A stretch of DNA of 54,212 bases from the NCBI RefSeq assembly GCF_019654975.1, contig NZ_BPEW01000030.1:1-54212 (forward strand). The letters run 5' to 3'. The notes beneath the pieces were generated by a model, which worked only from the letters and a program-made list of their open reading frames with translations, did no database searches and was not told the DNA's origin. The translations under genes and the position numbers were made by a program. This stretch comes from Shewanella sp. c952 (GTDB lineage: Bacteria > Pseudomonadota > Gammaproteobacteria > Enterobacterales > Shewanellaceae). Positions 9,483 to 17,859 of the stretch are shown piece after piece (positions within the stretch are counted from its first letter, which is position 1; the number at the start of each line of letters is the position of its first letter).

Positions 9483-10456
9483 AACACCGGCGTCACGCTG
9501 ACAAGCTCTCTAACTACGTCTTGAGCACTCAAGCCATCGGCTACAGCGGCATAAGATAGCATCAATCGATGACTCAGCACCGCCAATACCACCGCTCGCA
9601 CATCATCAGGGTCAACATAATCTCTGCCCTCAAGGACGGCATGGGCTCTAGATGCTTTATCCAGCGCTATTGATGCTCTGGGGCTGGCGCCTATTTTAAT
9701 ATATTTATGTAACTCACTGTTTGGATACCTTTCAGGCTTTCGGGTGCCCATCACTAACGCAACAATATACTTTTCGATACTTTCTGACATAAACACTTGA
9801 TGCACTAACTGCCGTCCCTGCGTGATTAACTCTTCAGCATTATCGATGTTGAGTGACTCAGTTTCATTTTGCGTTTCCTGCCCACGAGTGAGGCGGATGA
9901 TTGCCAGTTCAGTTTCATCATCAGGGTAATCAATAACCACTTTAAACAGAAATCGGTCCATCTGTGCTTCAGGTAAAGGGTAAGTTCCTTCTTGCTCAAC
10001 CGGATTTTGAGTGGCTAAGACTAAAAATACTGCCGGCATGGGATGACTGGTATTTCCGATGGTGACTTGACGCTCCTCCATCGCTTCAAGTAACGCAGAC
10101 TGAACCTTGGGCGGTGCTCGGTTGATTTCATCAGCGAGTAAAATATGGTTAAAAATGGGTCCTGGTTTAAAATCGATTTTGTTACTTTCAGATGACGCTA
10201 GCGCCTCATAACCAATAACGTCAGATGGTAATAGATCCGGAGTAAATTGAACTCGACCTTGAGATAAGTTCAGTAAGTCAGCGAGGATTTTTACAGAACG
10301 GGTTTTAGCGGTACCAGGTAGACCTTCAAGCAAAACATGTCCATCGGCTAGCAAAGCTAACACTAGCCCTTTTACCACATGCTCTTGACCGAGAACCTGC
10401 TGCTGCAGTGCGGCTTGTAACTCATGAAGCTGAGAATATATAGCTTGGCTGTCCAT
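9479..10456 (-). CDS. MoxR-family AAA+ ATPase
   Basis: A 325-residue AAA+ ATPase of the MoxR family, first gene of the Bat-type operon. Walker A is GLPGTAKTR (about residue 46) and Walker B is ILLADEINRAPPK; sensor-1 (VLATQNPVEQEGTYPLPEAQ) is also family-typical. I chose the ATG at 10456, which has AAGGA about ten bases upstream, over the in-frame ATG at 10480, which has no ribosome site and would add eight residues. MoxR ATPases are chaperone-like and work with VWA proteins; the two VWA genes downstream are the likely partners. Confidence 0.92.
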   Translation of the reverse strand: MDSQAIYSQLHELQAALQQQVLGQEHVVKGLVLALLADGHVLLEGLPGTAKTRSVKILADLLNLSQGRVQFTPDLLPSDVIGYEALASSESNKIDFKPGPIFNHILLADEINRAPPKVQSALLEAMEERQVTIGNTSHPMPAVFLVLATQNPVEQEGTYPLPEAQMDRFLFKVVIDYPDDETELAIIRLTRGQETQNETESLNIDNAEELITQGRQLVHQVFMSESIEKYIVALVMGTRKPERYPNSELHKYIKIGASPRASIALDKASRAHAVLEGRDYVDPDDVRAVVLAVLSHRLMLSYAAVADGLSAQDVVRELVSVTPVL

Positions 10457-10525
10457 ACAGTGAATATCCTTAATACACATTTTCTATTTTAAAAAGGCTC
10501 ATCGGCTAGCCTTGTTAAAATAGAA

Positions 10526-10545
10526 AAAGGGCGCAAGCGCCCTTT
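10526..10545 (-). terminator. Terminator of the sulfatase gene
   Basis: Arms AAAGGGCGC and GCGCCCTTT (10526-10534, 10537-10545), followed on the minus strand by TTCTATTTT. It lies 13 bases past the sulfatase stop and separates that gene from the MoxR/Bat operon, whose promoter must lie in or near 10457-10525. Confidence 0.85.
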
Positions 10546-10558
10546 GTCAGTTTTATGC

Positions 10559-12109
10559 CTATTTACTCGCAGGTTGCTGCAACTTCTCCATCACCTGATC
10601 TAAGCTAAAGCTTGCGGCCTTTTGACTTGGTGGATACTCCTTGAAGGTTTCCAGGAATTTGCCAACATAAACTTGAGCAGGAACCAACATAAACGCTCGA
10701 TCTAACATCCAATCCCAATAAGTATTAGAGGTGATATCTGCGTTTTCGTACGGGTCCATTCTGAGGTTGTAGATTTTGGGAAGTCTGAGCACTACAAAAG
10801 GCTCAGCCCATAAAGCTAATGTCCCAGCAAGACGCTGCTCCATAAACACTAATTTCCAATCTTTAAAGCGCAATGCAGCAAGATCGCCATCATCAGTGAA
10901 ATAAAATATCTCTTCACGTGGACCCATTTTATCTTTACCGGTTAAGTATGGTAGGAAATTGTAACCATCGAGATGGTTTTTAAACTTCTTACTACCTGCT
11001 TTATGCCCTTTTAATAGTTTGTCCTTAACTTTGCTGTCGCCAGCAGCGGCTGCAAATGTCGGCAACCAATCCATATGATGCATTATTTCATTTGAAACAG
11101 AGTCTGCTTCTATCTCTCCAGGCCAGCGGATCATAGCGGGCACTCGGTAAGCCCCTTCCCAGTTTGTATTTTTCTCGCCCCTGAAAGGTGTTGTTCCCGC
11201 ATCCGGCCAAGTATTCATATGTGGGCCATTGTCGGTAGAGTAAAATACGATGGTATTGTCTTTGATACCTAACTTATCTACGGTATCTAGCAATTGCCCT
11301 ACGTGATTATCGTGCTCTATCATGCCATCAGCATAATTACTTAAACCACTTGAACCTTGCAGTTCAGGTTTAACATGCGTACGAAAATGCATGCGTGTGC
11401 CACTCCACCAGACGAAAAATGGGTTTTTGCTTTTTACTGTTCGCTCCATAAAGTCGATAGCAGCAGCAACCGTTTCATCGTCGACTGTTTCCATACGCTT
11501 TTTGGTTAACGGCCCTGTATCTTCAATCTTGCCGTCAGCAGATGACTTGATAACGCCTCGAGGGCCGAACTTCTTGCGAAATTCAGGATTCTTAGGGTAA
11601 TCGGCATTTTCCGGCTCTTCTTCAGCATTTAAGTGGTATAAGTTACCAAAAAACTCATCGAAACCGTGATTTGTAGGCAAAAATTCATCTTTGTCACCAA
11701 GATGGTTTTTACCAAACTGGCCTGTGGCGTACCCCATAGGTTTCAGAATTTCAGCGATAGTGGCATCGGTTGCCTGTAGACCGACATCAGCACCTGGCAT
11801 ACCTACTTTTGATAAGCCTGTGCGGAATACACTTTGCCCGGTGATAAAGGTTGAGCGCCCAGCAGTACAGGACTGTTCACCGTAATAGTCGGTAAACATC
11901 ATTCCCTCTTTGGCAATACTATCAATATTAGGTGTTTTATATCCCATTACACCGAAGGTATAAGCACTGATATTAGACTGGCCAATATCATCCCCCCAAA
12001 TAACGAGAATATTTGGCTTGTCAGCTCCCGCAGCAGCAAAGGACATTAACCCTGCAGTTAGGGGCAGTAATGCCAGTTTTTTGGTAAACTTATTGCGAAG
12101 TAGCGTCAT
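10559..12109 (-). CDS. Exported arylsulfatase-type sulfatase
   Basis: A 516-residue type I sulfatase. An N-terminal signal peptide (about 1-28, ending AAAGA) predicts a periplasmic or exported enzyme. Metal ligands appear in VIWGDDIG, and the CTAGR motif (Cys about 81) is the consensus in which Cys is converted to formylglycine. GKNHLGD and STDNGPH supply further active-site residues. It hydrolyses sulfate esters; the substrate cannot be told, though sulfated algal polymers are common targets in marine relatives. No formylglycine-generating enzyme or anaerobic maturase is encoded in the window, so maturation depends on another locus. It has its own terminator and a long upstream spacer, so it is monocistronic. 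Confidence 0.9.
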   Translation of the reverse strand: MTLLRNKFTKKLALLPLTAGLMSFAAAGADKPNILVIWGDDIGQSNISAYTFGVMGYKTPNIDSIAKEGMMFTDYYGEQSCTAGRSTFITGQSVFRTGLSKVGMPGADVGLQATDATIAEILKPMGYATGQFGKNHLGDKDEFLPTNHGFDEFFGNLYHLNAEEEPENADYPKNPEFRKKFGPRGVIKSSADGKIEDTGPLTKKRMETVDDETVAAAIDFMERTVKSKNPFFVWWSGTRMHFRTHVKPELQGSSGLSNYADGMIEHDNHVGQLLDTVDKLGIKDNTIVFYSTDNGPHMNTWPDAGTTPFRGEKNTNWEGAYRVPAMIRWPGEIEADSVSNEIMHHMDWLPTFAAAAGDSKVKDKLLKGHKAGSKKFKNHLDGYNFLPYLTGKDKMGPREEIFYFTDDGDLAALRFKDWKLVFMEQRLAGTLALWAEPFVVLRLPKIYNLRMDPYENADITSNTYWDWMLDRAFMLVPAQVYVGKFLETFKEYPPSQKAASFSLDQVMEKLQQPASK

Positions 12110-12374
12110 AAAAGATCTCCGTTCTTTAGTACAAACTTGTTTTTATGCAAACTTGAATTCATTCTGCGCAATGCGACTTCCAGAATGACTATGACAAATA
12201 TAGTTGCTCACTTTAAAATCACACGTTCTCAAGGTGTAATCAACTAAAAACACGCTTAATTCCATAAATTTACAGATGGACTAGCTAGCAACTACAATTA
12301 TCAATTTCTTGTTAGTACGTATCAAAGCCAAGTGTAGGTCACAAAAAAAGTTGTTAGGGGAGTTGTGATATTTA

Positions 12375-12795
12375 ATACCAATTGCATTAAAAGTTTGACC
12401 ATTCAGCGGGAATTCAAAACGCTGTAGGCAAGTAGTAGGGTTTGAGCTAATAGCTATTCTCGGCTCTGGCATCCTGCTTCGCTCTCGATAATTGCGCCTG
12501 CATTATTCTACCTTCGACCATCCTTGGTCTCGTACCTGCTAAATCTGACCGCCAAAGAAGTGCCGGAATGTCTTATTTTGTATGGAACAAAATAGACCAT
12601 TTAGTCGCATACCCAAATCCCATAGCGAAGCCTACAGCGTTTTGCCAATTTTTTACCTCAGTCGCACTGCGTGAGCCCCTCAGTCTTTCTGCTTTGCATT
12701 GGCTTAAAAGGCAATAACCATTTCTTTACCAATGCACTTTGAATTGAAAAGACTGAGGGGCTCTGAACGGGCCAAATACTTAATGCAATTGGTAT
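12375..12795. mobile_element. MITE-like repeat, copy A (carries nested insertion)
   Basis: Perfect 16-base terminal inverted repeats, ATACCAATTGCATTAA at 12375-12390 and its complement at 12780-12795. The interior matches the reverse complement of copy B (17441-17764) over nearly its whole length at high identity. Without the nested 91-bp palindrome it would be about 330 bp, against 324 bp for copy B. It contains no credible gene, so it is a non-autonomous element. TA dinucleotides sit at both ends, which would fit a TA-targeting (IS630/Tc1-like) transposase; that is inference. Confidence 0.85.
12673..12763. repeat. Nested 91-bp palindromic insertion inside copy A
   Basis: Perfect 16-base inverted ends, GAGCCCCTCAGTCTTT (12673-12688) and its complement (12748-12763), plus inner arms GCATTGG/CCAATGC (12696-12702, 12729-12735). 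Copy B lacks this block: its sequence runs straight from GCACTG to AACGGG where copy A has the insert. It is therefore a later insertion into the repeat. Confidence 0.75.
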
Positions 12796-13040
12796 AAAGG
12801 GGAGCAAAATAAAACAAGCGTCGTATGTGAAAGTTATCCTAGCCGACAACAGCTCGCTTCAAGCCTCCAAATACTCTTCTTCAACTGTGTAGTTGCCCTA
12901 GAGCATGAACACTCTCGTCAAAGCAGATAAAGTCCAACGTATTAGTGTTTGCGGATAACGAGCTGTTGAGGGCACATGGAGTGATTATTTTGAGGAAGCT
13001 TACAATGATAAGATTTACAGACAAATATATTACAGGCACA

Positions 13041-13068
13041 AAAAAACCGCTTCTAGAAGCGGTTTTTT
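13041..13068 (-). terminator. Terminator of the tRNA operon
   Basis: A 28-base perfect palindrome centred on CTTCTAGAAG with six A/T on each side and a U-tract on both strands. It lies 14 bases beyond the last tRNA-Ser gene in the direction of transcription. Confidence 0.85.
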
Positions 13069-13081
13069 TGTATTTAAAGAA

Positions 13082-13173
13082 TGGCGGAGAAGGAGGGATT
13101 CGAACCCTCGATGGGAGTTAAAGCCCATACTCCCTTAGCAGGGGAGCGCCTTCGGCCACTCGGCCACCTCTCC
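13082..13173 (-). tRNA. tRNA-Ser (GCT)
   Basis: A 92-base tRNA with the long variable arm of serine tRNAs, acceptor stem GGAGAGG/CTTCTCC, anticodon GCT in the loop CTGCTAA, and an encoded 3' CCA. Last gene of the tRNA operon. It is identical to the tRNA-Ser at 13707-13798. Confidence 0.95.
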
Positions 13174-13181
13174 GCAAAACT

Positions 13182-13258
13182 TGGTGCGCGTGGAAGGAGT
13201 CGAACCTCCGACCGCCTGGTTCGTAGCCAGGTACTCTATCCAGCTGAGCTACACGCGC
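13182..13258 (-). tRNA. tRNA-Arg (ACG), acceptor-stem variant
   Basis: A 77-base tRNA with anticodon ACG (loop CTACGAA) and encoded CCA. The D arm and anticodon arm match the four copies upstream, but the acceptor stem is GCGCGTG/CACGCGC instead of GCGGATG/CATCCGC, with compensatory changes on both sides. There is also a small T-arm difference. The wobble A is presumably deaminated to inosine. Confidence 0.95.
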
Positions 13259-13278
13259 TAAATTCTGTAAGCTTTATA

Positions 13279-13355
13279 TGGTGCGGATGGGAGGATTCGA
13301 ACCTCCGACCGCCTGGTTCGTAGCCAGGTACTCTATCCAGCTGAGCTACATCCGC
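13279..13355 (-). tRNA. tRNA-Arg (ACG)
   Basis: A 77-base tRNA with anticodon ACG, acceptor GCGGATG/CATCCGC and encoded CCA. One of four identical copies in this array. Confidence 0.96.
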
Positions 13356-13385
13356 ATATATAAAGGTATATCTACTAAGACTTAA

Positions 13386-13462
13386 TGGTGCGGATGGGAG
13401 GATTCGAACCTCCGACCGCCTGGTTCGTAGCCAGGTACTCTATCCAGCTGAGCTACATCCGC
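13386..13462 (-). tRNA. tRNA-Arg (ACG)
   Basis: A 77-base tRNA identical to the copy at 13279-13355. The spacers between copies (about 30-37 bases) differ in sequence. Confidence 0.96.
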
Positions 13463-13499
13463 GCATATTAAGTTTTAGGTCTAGCTTTTAAATGATTAA

Positions 13500-13576
13500 T
13501 GGTGCGGATGGGAGGATTCGAACCTCCGACCGCCTGGTTCGTAGCCAGGTACTCTATCCAGCTGAGCTACATCCGC
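13500..13576 (-). tRNA. tRNA-Arg (ACG)
   Basis: A 77-base tRNA identical to the neighbouring Arg copies; anticodon ACG, encoded CCA. Confidence 0.96.
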
Positions 13577-13608
13577 TCACTAAAACATTTAAACACAACA
13601 GTAGATTA

Positions 13609-13685
13609 TGGTGCGGATGGGAGGATTCGAACCTCCGACCGCCTGGTTCGTAGCCAGGTACTCTATCCAGCTGAGCTACATCCGC
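13609..13685 (-). tRNA. tRNA-Arg (ACG)
   Basis: A 77-base tRNA identical to the neighbouring Arg copies. First Arg gene in the direction of transcription, 21 bases after the leading tRNA-Ser. Confidence 0.96.
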
Positions 13686-13706
13686 ATCGTCGTCTACTTT
13701 AAGAAA

Positions 13707-13798
13707 TGGCGGAGAAGGAGGGATTCGAACCCTCGATGGGAGTTAAAGCCCATACTCCCTTAGCAGGGGAGCGCCTTCGGCCACTCGGCCACCTCTCC
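13707..13798 (-). tRNA. tRNA-Ser (GCT)
   Basis: A 92-base tRNA, first gene of the operon as transcribed, identical to the one at 13082-13173. Long variable arm, anticodon GCT, encoded CCA. In gammaproteobacteria a tRNA-Ser/tRNA-Arg group commonly follows csrA, as here. Confidence 0.95.
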
Positions 13799-13940
13799 GT
13801 TTCTTGGCGCACATATTACTGTTTGCCGAAAATAAGTCAAACCATTTTTAAGAAACAATATCCGTTTGAACTGTTTTTAAGCATGTTGACTGTATATCCG
13901 CCTAAGAACGCCTATTATCAGACTTTTAAAAACCAAAAAA

Positions 13941-13965
13941 TAAAAAAGCCAGTTAAAAAACTAGC
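13941..13965 (-). terminator. Terminator of csrA
   Basis: On the minus strand GCTAGTT-TTTT-AACTGGC (one G-U pair) is followed by TTTTTTATTTTTT. It lies 33 bases past the csrA stop and before the tRNA operon. Confidence 0.7.
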
Positions 13966-13997
13966 TTCTAAAATTCTCAGTATTCATCAAACTACAA

Positions 13998-14195
13998 TCA
14001 GAAATTTCCGCCTTCAGGGGCAGAGCCTGATTTTTCAGATTGAATGCGTTGGTAAATCTCTTCACGATGGACAGAGACTTCTTTAGGTGCATTAACACCA
14101 ATTCTAACTTGGTTACCTTTAACGCCTAATACAGTGACAGTAACTTCATCACCAATCATCAGTGTTTCACCAACACGACGAGTCAATATCAGCAT
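13998..14195 (-). CDS. csrA: Carbon storage regulator CsrA
   Basis: A 65-residue RNA-binding global regulator that acts as a homodimer, binding GGA motifs in mRNA leaders to change translation and stability. The start [16 protein letters not shown] and the [11 protein letters not shown] segment are near-invariant family motifs; Arg44 of the VHREEIY motif is a key RNA contact. AAAGGAG lies eight bases before the ATG. It precedes the tRNA operon, as usual in gammaproteobacteria. BarA, encoded at 35968-38757, is in the family an upstream input to CsrA through a response regulator and CsrB-type small RNAs. Confidence 0.97.
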
Positions 14196-14253
14196 TATTT
14201 TGCTCCTTTAGTTCCTAAATCTGCTTTATACGGCATTATTCCGTTAGATACAT

Positions 14254-14281
14254 ATTATAGAGTTAGCTTAGTACAAATTAA
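14254..14281 (-). promoter_or_regulatory. Candidate csrA promoter
   Basis: On the minus strand a perfect -10 TATAAT (14254-14259) is preceded, after 16 bases, by TTAATT (14276-14281) as a weak -35. It lies about 60 bases upstream of the csrA start. Known csrA genes often have several promoters; this is the only one I can point to. Confidence 0.4.
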
Positions 14282-14615
14282 CAGTATTCAATTTGAAATA
14301 AGCCAATTAATTACATCTTTAAAACGGTTTACACTATTTTGAAGACTAAACCCTATAAGCCATATTAAGAAAAAACTGCACTAAAAGGCCATTATCAAAC
14401 ATCTAGATTAAACAAGTATGAAAAAAGCACCAATAGCTTCCTCATCATGACTTAACCGTGTCTATAGCCACACAACTCTTAATTGTCACATTCAACCATA
14501 CCAAAGTTAACTGTGATATCTACTAGTTTTCTCGTAAACAGTGATATTTATGCCATTAGTTGGCGAAACGCTCGCATGAACCTTGTTAACATTCTACTTT
14601 TTAAGCTTCTAACAA
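14282..14615. other. Intergenic region between csrA and alaS
   Basis: About 330 bases upstream of csrA with no gene. From memory, related Shewanella genomes carry lysC (aspartokinase) between alaS and csrA; no trace of it is seen here in any frame. Confidence 0.5.
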
Positions 14616-14643
14616 CAAAAAACGCTCATAAAGAGCGTTTTTG
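14616..14643 (-). terminator. Terminator of alaS
   Basis: Arms AAAAACGCTC and GAGCGTTTTT around a five-base loop, followed on the minus strand by a T-run. It lies about 27 bases past the alaS stop. Confidence 0.85.
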
Positions 14644-14669
14644 GTGTTTTCATTCAACAATCAGTGTCA

Positions 14670-17294
14670 TTAAGCAAGCTTATCTGTAATCCACGGGATT
14701 ACGCTATCTAATGCACCTTTAAGGTTCTCAGGCTGACTACCACCCGCCTGAGCCATATCTGGGCGTCCGCCGCCCTTGCCGCCAACCTGAACAGCGATAG
14801 AGGCAACAAGTTCGCCTGCTTTCACTTTACCCGTGAGATCCTTAGTCACACCAGCAATCAAGTTAACCTTGGCGTCTCCAGCGATGCCTAATACTACGAT
14901 ACCTGACTTAAGCTTTTGCTTGAGCTCATCTTGCAAGCCACGGAGTGAACCTGCATCAACACCTTCAAGTTGCTTAACTAAAACTTTTATACCGTTAATA
15001 TCAACCGCTTCTCCGGCAAGATCGGCACTGGTCGCTGCAGCTAACTTATCTTTTAGCTGCGCAAGTTCTTTCTCAAGAGCCTTCGACTTATCAAGCTGAG
15101 CCTTAAGTTTTACCACAACAGACGCGCTGTCGCCTTTAAGCAGTGCTGCGGCCTCTTCAAGTGAAGCTTGCTGTTTAGCTACATATGCGATTGCTGCCGC
15201 GCCAGTTACCGCTTCAATGCGGCGTATTCCTGCAGCTATGCCACCTTCAGAAGTGATCTTAAACAAACCAATGTCACCCGTTCGACCTACGTGTGTTCCA
15301 CCACAAAGCTCAATGGAGAAGTCACCCATAGTTACGACGCGTACTTCGGCGTCATATTTTTCGCCAAATAACGCCATAGCGCCCTTTTCTTTGGCTTGCT
15401 CAATATCCATCACTTCAGCTTTAAGCTCATGGTTGCGACGAATTTGAGTATTAACCAACTCTTCAACGTCTTTAATCTCTGAGGCTTTAACACCTTCGAA
15501 ATGAGAGAAGTCAAAACGTAAACGCTCTGGATCAACTAATGAACCTTTTTGAGTAACATGAGTGCCGAGTACTTGACGCAATGCTGCGTGTAAAAGGTGC
15601 GTCACAGAGTGATTTAACTCAGTGCGATGACGTAGCTTCTTGTCGACATTGGTTGCGATACTTTGCCCAACGGCAATTGAGCCTTCAGCAAGCTTACCGA
15701 TATGCCCTATTGCTTGGCCATATTTCTGTGTATCAGCTACTTGGTACTCGATACCGTCAGCTAGCAGCACACCTTTATCACCACACTGGCCACCTGATTC
15801 GCCATAAAACGGTGTGTTATCAAGTACGATAACCGCTTCATCACCAACATTCAGCACATCAACCGGCTCGCCCGCTTTATAAATAGCGGTAACGGTCGCT
15901 TGGTTATTGAGCTCTTGGTAACCAACAAAACCGCTCTGCTCCTCAATTTTCAGGCCTTCATTGTAATCAGTTTCAAACTGACCGGCTGCTTGAGCACGAC
16001 TGCGCTGCTCAGCCATTGCAGTTTTGAAACCCGCTTCATCAACTGTGATATCGCGCTCACGACAAACATCAGCAGTCAAATCAACAGGGAAGCCGTATGT
16101 GTCATACAGCTTAAATGCTGTTTCACCGTCGAGTACATCGCCTTTCAAGCTAGATAGTGCATTATCTAAAATACCTAGACCACGCTCTAGAGTACGAGCA
16201 AATTGCTCCTCTTCAGCTTTAAGTGATTTTTCTACGATAGCCTGTGTTGCAACTAAACCTTTAGCAGCATCACCCATCACTTCGATTAATGTTGGTACTA
16301 ATTTATAGAAGAAACTACTCGTTGCGCCCAGCTTGTTGCCATGACGTACCGCACGACGAATAATTCGACGAAGTACATAGCCGCGACCTTCGTTTGATGG
16401 CATAACGCCATCAGCGATTAAGAAGGCACATGAACGAATATGATCTGAAATAACTCGCAAAGATTTATTCTCTAAATCAGTCACGCCAAGAATTTCTGCA
16501 GTCTTTTTGATAAGTGCTTGGAAAATGTCAATTTCGTAGTTAGAGTGCACACCCTGCATAATAGCTGCGATACGCTCAATACCCATGCCAGTATCAACCG
16601 AAGGTTTTGGTAGCGGGTTCATCGCACCGTCAGATTGGCGATTGTACTGCATGAATACAATGTTCCAGATCTCTATAAATCTGTCGCCATCTTCCTCAGG
16701 CGTGCCTGGGCGTCCACCCCAGATATGTTCACCATGATCATAAAATATTTCAGTACAAGGACCACAAGGACCAGTATCACCCATTTGCCAAAAGTTATCT
16801 GACGCATAAGCAGCACCTTTGTTATCACCAATGCGAATAATATTTTCAGGCGCTACACCGACTTTCTTAGTCCAAATATCATACGCTTCATTATCTGTTT
16901 CGTAGATCGTTACACATAAACGCTCTTTAGGCAGCTTTAACTCTTTAGTTAAGAAGTTCCATGCAAAGTTAATTGCATCTTCTTTAAAGTAATCGCCAAA
17001 GCTAAAATTACCCAACATTTCGAAAAATGTATGGTGACGTGCTGTATAACCAACATTGTCTAAATCATTATGCTTACCACCTGCGCGAACGCAACGCTGA
17101 GAAGAGGTGGCACGGGTATAGTTACGCTTGTCTTCGCCAAGAAATACATCCTTGAACTGGTTCATGCCCGCATTGGTAAATAACAGTGTTGGGTCATTAC
17201 CCGGCACGAGAGAACTACTATCAACGACCTGGTGACCATTTGTGCGGAAATATTCCAAAAAAGCACTACGCAGTGCTGCAGTGGTTTGATACAT
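14670..17294 (-). CDS. alaS: Alanyl-tRNA synthetase
   Basis: Charges tRNA-Ala with alanine in the cytosol. The 874 residues match the normal bacterial length. In order: class II catalytic domain (TNAGMNQFKDVFLG, motif 1 region), tRNA-recognition domain, editing domain with the zinc motif HSVTHLLHAAL plus CGGTHV (about 560-665), and the C-Ala dimerisation domain ending GGRPDMAQAGG. I chose the ATG at 17294 (MYQTTAALR), which has AGGA seven bases upstream; an upstream in-frame ATG at 17321 would add nine non-conserved residues. It has its own terminator. The usual upstream neighbour recX is missing. Confidence 0.97.
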   Translation of the reverse strand: MYQTTAALRSAFLEYFRTNGHQVVDSSSLVPGNDPTLLFTNAGMNQFKDVFLGEDKRNYTRATSSQRCVRAGGKHNDLDNVGYTARHHTFFEMLGNFSFGDYFKEDAINFAWNFLTKELKLPKERLCVTIYETDNEAYDIWTKKVGVAPENIIRIGDNKGAAYASDNFWQMGDTGPCGPCTEIFYDHGEHIWGGRPGTPEEDGDRFIEIWNIVFMQYNRQSDGAMNPLPKPSVDTGMGIERIAAIMQGVHSNYEIDIFQALIKKTAEILGVTDLENKSLRVISDHIRSCAFLIADGVMPSNEGRGYVLRRIIRRAVRHGNKLGATSSFFYKLVPTLIEVMGDAAKGLVATQAIVEKSLKAEEEQFARTLERGLGILDNALSSLKGDVLDGETAFKLYDTYGFPVDLTADVCRERDITVDEAGFKTAMAEQRSRAQAAGQFETDYNEGLKIEEQSGFVGYQELNNQATVTAIYKAGEPVDVLNVGDEAVIVLDNTPFYGESGGQCGDKGVLLADGIEYQVADTQKYGQAIGHIGKLAEGSIAVGQSIATNVDKKLRHRTELNHSVTHLLHAALRQVLGTHVTQKGSLVDPERLRFDFSHFEGVKASEIKDVEELVNTQIRRNHELKAEVMDIEQAKEKGAMALFGEKYDAEVRVVTMGDFSIELCGGTHVGRTGDIGLFKITSEGGIAAGIRRIEAVTGAAAIAYVAKQQASLEEAAALLKGDSASVVVKLKAQLDKSKALEKELAQLKDKLAAATSADLAGEAVDINGIKVLVKQLEGVDAGSLRGLQDELKQKLKSGIVVLGIAGDAKVNLIAGVTKDLTGKVKAGELVASIAVQVGGKGGGRPDMAQAGGSQPENLKGALDSVIPWITDKLA

Positions 17295-17440
17295 GAAACC
17301 GTCCTGAATTAGGTTGTGCAACTAGCTCGAAAAGAGCCTAATGATAAATTTTTATGAACAGCATTATAAGCAGTGTCATGGCTAACAACCAGCCCTGTCG
17401 ATGTAAAACTAGCTAGACAGTTAAAAATAAAATGGATCTT
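17295..17440. other. alaS upstream region
   Basis: Presumed alaS promoter and leader, cut on its far side by MITE-like copy B. No reading frame resembling recX is present. Confidence 0.4.
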
Positions 17441-17764
17441 ATACCAATTGCATTAAGTATTTGACCCGTTCAGTGCGGCTGAGGTAAAAAATTAGCAAAA
17501 CGCTGCACGCTTCGCTATGGCATATGGATATACGACTAAACGGTCTATTTTGTTCCATACAAAATAAGACAATCCGGCCCTCCTTGACGGTCAGATTTAG
17601 CAGGCACGAGACCAAGGATGCTCGAAGGTAGAATAATGCAGCAGAAATTATCGAGAACGAAGCAGCATGCCAGAACAAAGAATAACGATTAGTTCAACCC
17701 CCACGACTTGCCTGCAGCGTTTTGAATTCCCGCTGAATGGTCAGACTTTTAATACAATTGGTAT
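17441..17764. mobile_element. MITE-like repeat, copy B
   Basis: A 324-bp element with terminal inverted repeats ATACCAATTGCATTAA (17441-17456) and TTAATACAATTGGTAT (17749-17764, one mismatch to the perfect complement). It is the reverse-orientation partner of copy A at 12375-12795. It has no credible coding capacity. It occupies most of the gap between recA and alaS, where recX is normally found. Confidence 0.85.
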
Positions 17765-17859
17765 TACACGGTAACTAATAGATATGAGCGTAAAAGCAGC
17801 CTGTTATCCGCATATAGACAACACATTCATCGACACCTTAAAAATTGCAGCTAAAAAAC

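Larger units (their letters stand above)
12110..13040. other. Long repeat-bearing intergenic region
   Basis: About 930 bases without a gene. It contains the sulfatase upstream region, MITE-like copy A (12375-12795) with a nested palindrome, and a pair of inverted 10-mers, CAACAGCTCG (12847-12856) and CGAGCTGTTG (12959-12968). Short reading frames here fall inside the repeats and have no coding signs. Confidence 0.6.

Noticed and set aside
12831..12968. Inverted CAACAGCTCG/CGAGCTGTTG pair considered as an integron attC site
   Set aside because: No proper GTTRRRY/RYYYAAC core pair at the ends, no integrase and no cassette array.
13279..13685. Regular repeats with about 30-base spacers, CRISPR-like at first sight
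   Set aside because: The repeats are complete 77-base tRNA-Arg genes with cloverleaf pairing and encoded CCA; there are no cas genes.
13081..13702. Plus-strand frames across the tRNA genes (for example reading GGFEPPTAWFVARYS)
   Set aside because: These are antisense translations of tRNA genes, a well-known source of false protein entries.
17439..17678. A 79-codon minus-strand frame in the recA-alaS gap, considered as a recX remnant
   Set aside because: It lies inside repeat copy B and matches the corresponding part of copy A, so it is repeat sequence, not recX.
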